From: DATGPD01 sp041398565
GTDB taxonomy: Bacteria > Planctomycetota > UBA1135 > UBA2386
Assembly (NCBI GenBank): GCA_041398565.1
Contig: JAWKUN010000005.1
Location: forward strand, 558,001 to 622,000
Direction of reading: 5' to 3'
DNA length: 64,000 nt
Below the pieces are notes generated by a model. It was not told the DNA's origin and did no database searches. It saw nothing but the letters and a program-made list of their open reading frames with translations. Shown one piece after another: positions 54,355-62,074 of this stretch. The translations under genes and the position numbers were made by a program. Each line of letters begins with the position of its first letter. Position 1 is the first letter of the stretch.

Positions 54355-55524
54355 TCACTTGCAGGCCAGCTCGTAGGTCGGGGCTGGCAGCAGGGTGTGG
54401 GCGTGCAGGTCCAAGCTCGTGCCGACGCTGCGGCTCCGGTCGCTGAACCAGCAGTAGACCTTGTTGTCCGACGCGATGCCGATGCCATTGATCTGATAGG
54501 CGTTCCTCGGCGATGGGTCGAAGGCCGTCGCCGCGTCGTAGGCGCCCAGGTCGCGGCTCCAGCCCTTGCTGCGGTAGCAGGGCCACCCCGGCTTGAACCA
54601 GGTGTAGATCTTGCTGTCGGACTTCGCGCACGCGACGGCGGCGATGTCGCCCTCGGTGACCAGCAGGCCAGCGGGCAACGCGTAGGTTCTCGGTCCCTCG
54701 TACGCGTCGAGGTTCGTGCTGGTGCCGACGCTGCGCTTGCCGTCCTTGTAGAAGACGTAGAACTTGCTCTGGGGCGAGCACGCGATCCCGACGATGTCGT
54801 TCGTGCTGTAGCCCGGTGGCAGGCTGTACGAGCTGGCCCCCGCGTACGCGTCGAGATCCAGGCTCCAGCCGATGCTGCGCTTCCCGTCCTTGTAGAACGC
54901 GTAGCACCGGTCGTTGGGCGCGATCGCGACCCCGACGAGCTCCCAAGGTGCGTAGTGCACGCACTGGGGACCGAGCTGGCCGCCGCGCGCGCCGTCGTCG
55001 CTCGCGGTGCCGCCGCCGGACTCGGCCATGGATTGCAGTGCGAGCGCCGGACTCGCGAGCAGACCCGCGGAGCCCTGACCCGGCACCCGCTGCAGCGCCT
55101 GCACGAAGAGCGGCGTGCGACCGAGCGACGTGGGCGGAAGCACGACGTTGCCGAAGCCACGCACGTCGCTCAGGAGCGGAACTGTGAAGGTCGGCTGCAG
55201 CAACGGGCACGCCGTACCCAGACCGAGCCGCGTCGCGCGCTCGGCGCCGAAGGCCAAGAGCAGTGGCGCCTCGGGGAGCGCACCAGAGACGTGGACGGTC
55301 AGCGCGTCACCGCCGGTAGCCAGCTGCATCGAGTCGCCGTAGATCGTCAGACCGCAGCGCGACTCCGAGGCGGTCAGGCCGAGCGGCGACGCCGGCTCCT
55401 GACGCGCCTTCCACTCCAGGAACGCCGCGTGCGTGCGGTCGACCGGACGCTGCGCCTCCGCAGACGCCAGGACGATCGCGAACGGGATCGCCAGGGTGGC
55501 GATGGACTTGATCTTGGCAGACAT
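54355..55524 (-). CDS. Secreted protein with planctomycete module and four-fold YKDGKRS-type repeats
   Basis: A 389-residue exported protein (MSAKIKSIATLAIPFAIVLASAEAQ; GGAGAA lies upstream of this ATG). An earlier ATG at 55566 gives MKTNLVMW, similar to the MKANCVLW start of the gene at 58337. Residues about 50-165 resemble the module found at the C-termini of other secreted proteins here. The C-terminal half has four 45-residue repeats with a core like FYKDGKRSVGTSTNLDAY, a propeller-type arrangement with some resemblance to hemopexin or PLL-lectin blades. Probably a surface binding protein. Confidence 0.75.
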   Translation of the reverse strand: MSAKIKSIATLAIPFAIVLASAEAQRPVDRTHAAFLEWKARQEPASPLGLTASESRCGLTIYGDSMQLATGGDALTVHVSGALPEAPLLLAFGAERATRLGLGTACPLLQPTFTVPLLSDVRGFGNVVLPPTSLGRTPLFVQALQRVPGQGSAGLLASPALALQSMAESGGGTASDDGARGGQLGPQCVHYAPWELVGVAIAPNDRCYAFYKDGKRSIGWSLDLDAYAGASSYSLPPGYSTNDIVGIACSPQSKFYVFYKDGKRSVGTSTNLDAYEGPRTYALPAGLLVTEGDIAAVACAKSDSKIYTWFKPGWPCYRSKGWSRDLGAYDAATAFDPSPRNAYQINGIGIASDNKVYCWFSDRSRSVGTSLDLHAHTLLPAPTYELACK

Positions 55525-55907
55525 CGTCGGGGTTCTCCGCGACCACATGACAAGGTTGGTTTTCATTTCACTTCTCGCTTTGGATGCGCGCTTTGGCTGC
55601 ATCTCTGTCTTCAGGTGTTGGACGACCGCCCGTCGATGGGCCGAGCCTCCAGCAGATGCAGTGCGCCGGCGCGCGGCTTTCGTACACGCGACCAACAGGA
55701 ATCCCGGAAGGGTCACGCTCAGCGCGCACGAGCGCGTGCGGCTCGAGCCGGAGCCGGTCGGGCGCGACTCTGACGAGCCTCCTGGCCCAACGTCTTCCCT
55801 CGAGCGACGTGCCCGGGACTCGAACCGGCAGCGCGTCGCTCACCGGCCGGTCTCCTCGGACCGCACGGTGCGAGCGCGGACGACGGGGAGCCGACCGCGC
55901 CCGCTCG
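55525..55907. other. 383-base intergenic region
   Basis: Contains the alternative ATG (55566) and probable promoter of the 54355 gene within an AT-richer stretch (55550-55620). No repeat copy, RNA gene or further coding region was recognised. Confidence 0.35.
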
Positions 55908-58337
55908 TCAGTTCCGAATCCGCACCCTCAGCCCGGGTGTCGAGCGGATCTGGGGAGAGAACGGCGCGCTGGGATCGAGGTACACCCACTGGTAGTAGGC
56001 GTCGCCGACCAGGTACGACGGGAGTTCGAGGTTCACCGACGACTCGCAAGCCACGATCGGCACGGTCGGCAGGACCAAGCCGCTGCCGAGATCGACGTTG
56101 AGCCGGCAGCCGCCGAACAGGGGCAAGTCAGCCGGACCGGCGGCGACCATCAGCGCCGCCACCAGACCGCACGACACGGCAGGCACGCCGCTGAGGCTCA
56201 CGGTGAACGTGTCGCTCCCGGACGCCGGCAGCGTGGCGCCGATCGTGCCACCGCATCCGGTCCCGTATTGGGCGGTACCGATCGCCGTGTCGTGGCGCAG
56301 CCGCCGGCCATAGAGTTGGTACGGCGTCGGCACTGCCGCGTAGATGAACGGGAACTCGCTGCGGGTGTCGTTGAACGCGATCGCGGGATCCCGAAGCTCT
56401 GCCACCACCTGGCACGTCTCGACTTCGGCGCAGTCGAAGCCGATGCGGTGCACGTACACCGGATTGGCCGAGCCGCCGAGACTCCCTTGCCGATAGGTGA
56501 CGGCCCAGTGCGACCTCGTCTCCGTGTCGAACGCGATGTCGCCGTTGAAGAACGTGTTGAAGGGCCCCACGCCCTGTGCGATCGTCCGGCGGCAGACGAC
56601 GACCGGGGCGGCGTCGTCCTCCCACTGCACACGTTGAACACGGAAGTCGGTGGCGCCGAAGGGATCCTCCCAACGGTAGTAGGAGATCATGAATCGATCG
56701 CCGGAGCCGGCGACCCTGGGTTGGGCACGGTGCTTCGGGGTCGAGTTCTGCAGGCCGATTCGGTGCTGGGCCGCGTCAGGCGTGCCGTTCGGCCGGACCT
56801 TCCGCGCGAGGATGTCCCAGTCTTCGTTGGCCGGATCACGCTTCTCCTGCCACACCACCACGAAGCGATCGCCACCGCCCGCCGACTCCTGGTTGACGTG
56901 CGGATTCTGGCTGTCGCGCGCGCCGTCACCCAGCGAGACCGTCACCTGCGACCCGACCGCGGCGGCATTGGCCGACGCGTCGATGGTGCGGGCATGGATC
57001 GTCGAGTGCTCTTCGTCGCCGACGATGTCGCGCTGGTACACGAGGAGCGCGCGGTCTCCGGACGCGCCGCCGCGCACGCCACCCACCGAAGGGTTGGAGT
57101 AGCGCCGGCCTGCGCTCGGACTCACCGAGTCGGCCCAGACACCCGCGCCGGTGTTGCTCCTGACGTTCACCCGGATGACCCAGTCTCCACCGCTCGTGAT
57201 ACGACGGTGGACGACGACCCAGCGGTTGGCCCCGCCGACGAACGCCACGTCTGCCTGATCGGACTCTCGGTCCGGGTCGAGGTCCTCGAAGACCACCACG
57301 TTGTTGGAGAAGTCGTAGTCGGCCATGCGCACCACGAGGTCGGCGTCGCCGCCGGCGATCGAGCGGCGCGAGTAGGCGAGCAGCATCTTCTCCTGCTGGT
57401 TGTCCCAGCCGATCGACAGATCGAAGGCCCGCGTGTGGGTGCCGCCGCCGGACGAGAGGAACGTCTGCGAGGTGCAGGGGTCGACGGTGACGGGGTAGGT
57501 CGCTTGCGCGAGCCAGCTCCCCGCCAGGGTCAGCCGGATGCGCTCGCCGTCCCAGCTGGTGTGGACATCGGTAGTGCGCCCCGCGGCGTCGAAGGCGTAG
57601 GCCGCGCTGTATTCGAGGATGGACGCACCGTCCGGGTGACGGAACACCAGCTTGGTGTGCTTTCCGTCGACGTGTTCGGACACGAGCGCGGTCGTGATCC
57701 GTCCGGTGATGACCAGGTCCCCCGCCACCGCCGGGCGCCGGTCGATCGTGAAGGTCTGCTCGACGTCGTCGTTGCGCACGTCGTAGGCCTCCACGAGATT
57801 CCGGAAGCCGAACTCGCAACGCCAGTCGGAACACTTCGGCTCGGGCAGAGACTCCGACTCTTCCAGCAGAGCGCTGCTGCCGACGGTGACCGACTCGGTC
57901 CGCCAGCTCCAAGGCAAGTGCTCCGAGTAGGCCTCGCCGAGCACCGGATAGAACGTGTAGCCGTCGTGGAAGGACACCTTGAAGGTCTCGCCGGACGCCC
58001 AGACGCCCGCATCGCTCCTACGGATCGGGATGCTCCACGCGTCCGAGCGCCTCTGGAGCAGAGTTGCGACGCTGCGTTCAGCGGTGGAGTCTGGCTCCAT
58101 CCGCTGCAAGGCTGACGCGGTGGCCGGCGACATCTGTCGACCGCGCATCCAGCGTTCAGCGGTGGAGTCTGGCTCCATCCGCTGCAAGGCTGGAGCGATG
58201 GGCGACGACCTCGGTCGACCGCCCATCGCCTCGTTCGGCAGCGGCTCGGCCGGACCGGCCACAGGATCGGACTGCACACTCTGCGCGGATGCAGCGGCCA
58301 TGACGGCCATCGACCACAAGACACAATTGGCTTTCAT
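55908..58337 (-). CDS. Large secreted propeller-like protein carrying two tandem repeat elements after its signal peptide
   Basis: An 809-residue protein. Signal peptide MKANCVLWSMAVMAAASAQ, with AGAAGAG upstream of the ATG. Immediately after the signal region, two contiguous copies of the 78-bp element are translated in the same frame (each ends APALQRMEPDSTAER or ASALQRMEPDSTAER). A beta-rich N-terminal domain (about 100-300) precedes a propeller-like region of about 350 residues with repeated strands (GGDRFVVVWQEKRDP, SGDRFMISYYRWEDP, ADVAFVGGANRWVVVHRR). The C-terminal 120 residues form the module shared with other secreted proteins. Likely cell-surface; no catalytic motif seen. Confidence 0.8.
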   Translation of the reverse strand: MKANCVLWSMAVMAAASAQSVQSDPVAGPAEPLPNEAMGGRPRSSPIAPALQRMEPDSTAERWMRGRQMSPATASALQRMEPDSTAERSVATLLQRRSDAWSIPIRRSDAGVWASGETFKVSFHDGYTFYPVLGEAYSEHLPWSWRTESVTVGSSALLEESESLPEPKCSDWRCEFGFRNLVEAYDVRNDDVEQTFTIDRRPAVAGDLVITGRITTALVSEHVDGKHTKLVFRHPDGASILEYSAAYAFDAAGRTTDVHTSWDGERIRLTLAGSWLAQATYPVTVDPCTSQTFLSSGGGTHTRAFDLSIGWDNQQEKMLLAYSRRSIAGGDADLVVRMADYDFSNNVVVFEDLDPDRESDQADVAFVGGANRWVVVHRRITSGGDWVIRVNVRSNTGAGVWADSVSPSAGRRYSNPSVGGVRGGASGDRALLVYQRDIVGDEEHSTIHARTIDASANAAAVGSQVTVSLGDGARDSQNPHVNQESAGGGDRFVVVWQEKRDPANEDWDILARKVRPNGTPDAAQHRIGLQNSTPKHRAQPRVAGSGDRFMISYYRWEDPFGATDFRVQRVQWEDDAAPVVVCRRTIAQGVGPFNTFFNGDIAFDTETRSHWAVTYRQGSLGGSANPVYVHRIGFDCAEVETCQVVAELRDPAIAFNDTRSEFPFIYAAVPTPYQLYGRRLRHDTAIGTAQYGTGCGGTIGATLPASGSDTFTVSLSGVPAVSCGLVAALMVAAGPADLPLFGGCRLNVDLGSGLVLPTVPIVACESSVNLELPSYLVGDAYYQWVYLDPSAPFSPQIRSTPGLRVRIRN
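58074..58151 (-). repeat. 78-bp two-hairpin dispersed element, copy 6 (tandem, coding)
   Basis: First of two directly abutting copies. The first 42 bases are identical to copy 7; the left-hairpin half has diverged. Confidence 0.92.
58152..58229 (-). repeat. 78-bp two-hairpin dispersed element, copy 7 (tandem, coding)
   Basis: The best-preserved copy. It has GCGATGGGCG/CGCCCATCGC, the GCTCCAGCCTTG linker (minus orientation), then CAGCGGATGGAG/CTCCACCGCTG. It abuts copy 6 with no gap. Confidence 0.93.
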
Positions 58338-58541
58338 CTCTTCTGACCTCTTCGTCGAATCAGTCTTGGTTGGGCGCCGACCCATCCGACGGGTGGAGCT
58401 CCTGCGGTAGGAGTTCGCGGGCACGTGGCGTTCGTACGCCTCCGGCACGAATCCAGGCGCTGCGGCGAGACCGCGCCCGATCCCGCCGCGCGCTGCCCGC
58501 GGCCGCGCCCGACACTCTCGCGCGCCTCGCCGCCGGACGAG

Positions 58542-59183
58542 CTATCCCTCGGGCGCCGCGCCCTCGCCCTCGAACCTGCGGCCGATCGTCCCGGCGCGGA
58601 TCTCCTCGGACAGCTCGAACAGCTTGTTGAGCGCCCGCGCCCGCCGCGTGCGCACGGCGTTCCCGTTCCTACCGAGGCGCTCGCCGATCTCGGCATCGGT
58701 CGAGCCTTGGAAATGGAGCTCCAGGATGAGCTGGTCCTCGACGCCGAGCACCAGCAGCCCCAGCCTGAGATTGGCCAGCTCCTCACCGGCCTCGGCGTTG
58801 GCGTCGGGGCGCGCGAACGCCTTGCCCGCGTGGTCGCCGACGATGGACTCGACGAGCGTGGTCAGCCGCTCGGGCACATCCTCGAGTGCGCGCAGGCCGC
58901 GCGCCGCGCCTCGGATGGCGTTCAAAGTGATCCGGCCGACCAGCCCCCGCCACTGATGCTTGGTCGCGACCGGGAATCTCGGCGCGTAGGCCATCATCCG
59001 GAGCATGACCTCCTGGACGAGATCGCCCGTCTCGCACCAGCGCCGCACCTGGTCGCCGAGGCGACGGTGCACGTAGGCTCGGACCCACTGCAGATCGCGC
59101 ACGAGCAACTCGTTACGCGCGGCGTCGTCGCCGCGGGCCCACCGCGCGAGGAGGACCGCCGTGGGGTCGGCTTGCGAGCCCAT
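58542..59183 (-). CDS. ECF-type sigma factor divergent from kinase-FGE gene
   Basis: A 213-residue sigma-70-family protein. Region 2: ARWARGDDAARNELLV, WVRAYVHRRLGDQVRRWCETGDLVQEVMLRM (in pieces), FPVATKHQWRGLVGRITLNAIRG. Region 4: LRLGLLVLGVEDQLILELHFQGSTDAEIGERLGRNGNAVRTRRARAL (in pieces). Divergent from the kinase at 59229, with a shared palindromic -10. Probably functionally linked to that kinase. Confidence 0.9.
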   Translation of the reverse strand: MGSQADPTAVLLARWARGDDAARNELLVRDLQWVRAYVHRRLGDQVRRWCETGDLVQEVMLRMMAYAPRFPVATKHQWRGLVGRITLNAIRGAARGLRALEDVPERLTTLVESIVGDHAGKAFARPDANAEAGEELANLRLGLLVLGVEDQLILELHFQGSTDAEIGERLGRNGNAVRTRRARALNKLFELSEEIRAGTIGRRFEGEGAAPEG

Positions 59184-59201
59184 GCCGGGCGATGCTAGCA
59201 T
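59172..59201 (+). promoter_or_regulatory. Candidate bidirectional promoter with palindromic -10
   Basis: ATGCTAGCAT (59192-59201) is a perfect palindrome giving TAGCAT on both strands. For the kinase, TTGCGA (59172-59177) is 18 bp upstream of TAGCAT (59196-59201). On the minus strand TAGCAT (59197-59192) lies eight bases before the sigma gene ATG. Confidence 0.45.
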
Positions 59202-59228
59202 GCGCCACCCGAGGATCGGGGTTTCGCC

Positions 59229-61943
59229 GTGGACGCCCGCGACAGCCGACCCGAGCGCCTCGCCGCGGCTTTCGCAGCGATGCGCCAATACGTCGCCCGG
59301 CGGCAAGCCGGGGCGGCGGAGCCGGAGGCCGAGTTCCTCGCAGCCCACGACGAGCTGCGCGAAGACCTGGCGTTGCTGCTGCAAGGACAGAGCGGCGCGC
59401 GAAGCACCCTGGACGACCTGATCGTCAGCGACGCCCGCGCGCTACCGATCGACGAACGCGACGCGTTCCTCGACCGGGTCTGCGACGGCGACCTGGCGCG
59501 CCGCAACGAGCTCGACCAGCGCCTGACGCGGGACGCGATGCTCGAAGACCCACACCCCGAACGGGTCGGCGACTACGAGATCCTCGACGTCCTCGGCACA
59601 GGAGGCATGGGGACGGTCTATCTGGCGCAGCAGACGGGGCCGTTGCACCGGCGCGTCGCCGTGAAGCTCATGAAGCCCGGCATCGCCGGTCGTGACTACT
59701 TGGCGCGCTTCCAGCGCGAGCGTCAGGCGCTGGCGCGGCTCGCCCACCCCGGAGTCGCCAAAGTCCTCGAGGCCGGCAACACTGCCGAGCACCGCCCCTA
59801 CTTCGTCATGGAGTTCGTCGATGGCGAGCCGATCTCGAAGTGGTGCGACCGGCACAGGGTCGCGATCCACGACCGCCTCGAACTGTTCCTCCAAGTCTGC
59901 GAAGCGGTCCAGCACGCCCACCAGAACGGCATCATCCATCGCGACCTCAAGCCCTCGAACATCCTGGTCGGCGGCGAGCCCGGGCACCCGCACGCCACGG
60001 TGATCGACTTCGGCCTGGCGAAGGCGTTCGGGCAACCACTCGTGGACGGGGCGACCTTCACGGAGATCGGCCAGTTCCTCGGCACTCCGGGGTACCTGAG
60101 CCCCGAGCAAGCGAGGGTGGGTGCCGACGGGGTCGACACCCGCACCGACGTGTACTCCCTCGGGGTCGTGCTGTACGAACTCCTGACCGGGGTCCTGCCG
60201 TTCGAGCTCGCTCCGGGCGTCCGGGGCGATCCGTTCGAGCTTCGCCGGGTGATGGTCGAGAGCGAGCCGACTCGGCCCAGCACGCGGCTCAACCGGCTCG
60301 GCGGCGCGGCGGATGAGGCGGCGCGGCGACGCGGACTCGAGAGTTCGCGGGCGCTGCTGCGTCGACTGCGCGGCGACCTCGACTGGATCACGACGACGGC
60401 GACGGCGCCCGAGCGCGAGCGTCGCTACAGCACCGTCGCCGAACTCGCCGCTGACGTGCGGCGGCACCTCGCCCACGAGCCGATCGCTGCGGGGCCACCG
60501 AGCAAGCGCTACCTGATGGGGAAGTTCGTGCGACGCCATCGGGGCGCAGTGGCCGCCGCGACGACCATCGTTCTGCTGCTCGTCGGCGGCCTGATCGCCG
60601 TGTCGGTGTACGCCGCCGAAGCCAACCGCAACCTCGCCTTGTTCGACCTCCTCGCCAAGGGCGACGAACTCGACGCGCTCCTGGCGCAGGAGTCGCACGC
60701 GCGCTGGCCGGCGCGGCCAGAGAGCGTGGCGCTCCTGACCGAGTGGACGGCCGCGGTGCGTCGGCGTGTCGGCGAGGTCGATGAGTTGCGCGCAGAGCAG
60801 CGTCGACTGGACACCGACCGGGCAACGAGCTTCGCGCGCCCTCGATTCAAGGTGCTGAGGGACTTCCTCGCCGCGTTCATACCCCGGCTCGAATCCCTCG
60901 GCGGCACCGACGGCGTCCTGGCCGACGCGCAACGGCGCCTTGACTGGGCCAACGAGCTGCAGCGCCGCGCGAATGACGGCGCACGCAGACGGGCGTGGCA
61001 GGAGGCCTGCGCCGCGATCGCAGCGAGCCCCGAGTACGGCGGGCTGGTGATCCGCGAGCAGGTGGGGCTGCTGCCGCTCGGCGCCAATCCACACACGCGC
61101 CTCTGGGAGTTCGCTTGCCAATTGCCGGGTGCCGAGGTGCCGCAGCCTGGTGCGGACGGCTGGAACATCGTGGGCGATCGCACGACGGTCGTCCTGGTGC
61201 TGCTGCCGGGCGGACGATTCGACATGGGCGCCGACGCCCCCGCGGAATCGACACCGATGAAGCGTGGCGTCGCGCTCGACGCCTTCTTCTTCGGCAAGCA
61301 CGAGATCTCGCAGGGGCAATGGCGCCTGCTGACCGGCAAGAACCCCAGCGCCTACCGTCCCGATGCCGAGGCAATGGCGATCACCCTGGCCAACCCGGTC
61401 GAGTGTGTCGACTGGTCGTCGGCGGACGGTGTGCTGGCGCGCTGGGGACTCACACTCCCGACGGAGGCGCAGTGGGAATACGCGGCTCGTGCCGGGACGA
61501 CGACGAACTGGTGGACGGGCGACGAGGCGGCTTCGATCGGAGCCAAAGCCGCGGGCAACCTGTTCGACCAGTCGGCGCTGAAGGTCCTCGAACGAGCGAA
61601 ACTGGAGCAGGGACGACCCGTACCGTGGGACGACGGCCACGTCGTGCACGCACCCGTCGACGCACTCGCACCCAATCCTTGGGGGCTTTACGGCATCATC
61701 GGCAATGTCGTCGAGTGGTGCCGTGACGACTACCAGTACTACCAGAACGCGCAGCCGCGCCTTGGCGACGGACTGCTCCTGCCCCTCGACCCGAACTGGC
61801 GGCCGACCGGGAGGCATCCTTGCCGCGGCGGCTACTGGAAGGCGCCGGCAACCCAGGCGACCTCGGCCTACCGCTTCGGCAACCCCGCCGCCAGCGCACC
61901 GCCGGCAATCGGCTTGCGCGCAGCGCGACCGATCGAGCCATGA
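59229..61943 (+). CDS. Transmembrane Ser/Thr protein kinase with FGE-like C-terminal domain
   Basis: A 904-residue protein starting at GTG. Kinase domain about residues 114-385: LGTGGMGTV, K146 in VAVKLMK, HRDLKPSN at 237-244, DFG at 260-262, GTPGYLSPEQ. Membrane helix about 440-460 (AAATTIVLLLVGGLIAVSV). The C-terminal FGE-like domain (about 690-904) has GKHEISQGQW, NPVECVDWSSADGVLARWGLTLPTEAQWEYAAR (in pieces), GNVVEWCRDD and CRGGYW. Same architecture as the kinase at 11429, so these are paralogues. The FGE part is likely sensory. Divergent from a sigma factor gene. Confidence 0.93.
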   Translation: MDARDSRPERLAAAFAAMRQYVARRQAGAAEPEAEFLAAHDELREDLALLLQGQSGARSTLDDLIVSDARALPIDERDAFLDRVCDGDLARRNELDQRLTRDAMLEDPHPERVGDYEILDVLGTGGMGTVYLAQQTGPLHRRVAVKLMKPGIAGRDYLARFQRERQALARLAHPGVAKVLEAGNTAEHRPYFVMEFVDGEPISKWCDRHRVAIHDRLELFLQVCEAVQHAHQNGIIHRDLKPSNILVGGEPGHPHATVIDFGLAKAFGQPLVDGATFTEIGQFLGTPGYLSPEQARVGADGVDTRTDVYSLGVVLYELLTGVLPFELAPGVRGDPFELRRVMVESEPTRPSTRLNRLGGAADEAARRRGLESSRALLRRLRGDLDWITTTATAPERERRYSTVAELAADVRRHLAHEPIAAGPPSKRYLMGKFVRRHRGAVAAATTIVLLLVGGLIAVSVYAAEANRNLALFDLLAKGDELDALLAQESHARWPARPESVALLTEWTAAVRRRVGEVDELRAEQRRLDTDRATSFARPRFKVLRDFLAAFIPRLESLGGTDGVLADAQRRLDWANELQRRANDGARRRAWQEACAAIAASPEYGGLVIREQVGLLPLGANPHTRLWEFACQLPGAEVPQPGADGWNIVGDRTTVVLVLLPGGRFDMGADAPAESTPMKRGVALDAFFFGKHEISQGQWRLLTGKNPSAYRPDAEAMAITLANPVECVDWSSADGVLARWGLTLPTEAQWEYAARAGTTTNWWTGDEAASIGAKAAGNLFDQSALKVLERAKLEQGRPVPWDDGHVVHAPVDALAPNPWGLYGIIGNVVEWCRDDYQYYQNAQPRLGDGLLLPLDPNWRPTGRHPCRGGYWKAPATQATSAYRFGNPAASAPPAIGLRAARPIEP

Positions 61944-61970
61944 GGCCGCCAGTCCCAGCGTGGACCGGTG

Positions 61971-61987
61971 CCGCCGTCGCGCGGCGG
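61971..61987 (+). terminator. Terminator-like hairpin after the kinase
   Basis: CCGCCG-TCGCG-CGGCGG followed by GGGTT, 28 bases after the kinase stop. It lacks a T-tract; a weak candidate. Confidence 0.3.
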
Positions 61988-62074
61988 GGGTTCCAGCGCG
62001 AACGCCTGGTTCGCCGGCGAAACGGCCCGTACGAAACCTCGTCTCACCCGCACTGCACCAGAGGAGTTGATCCG

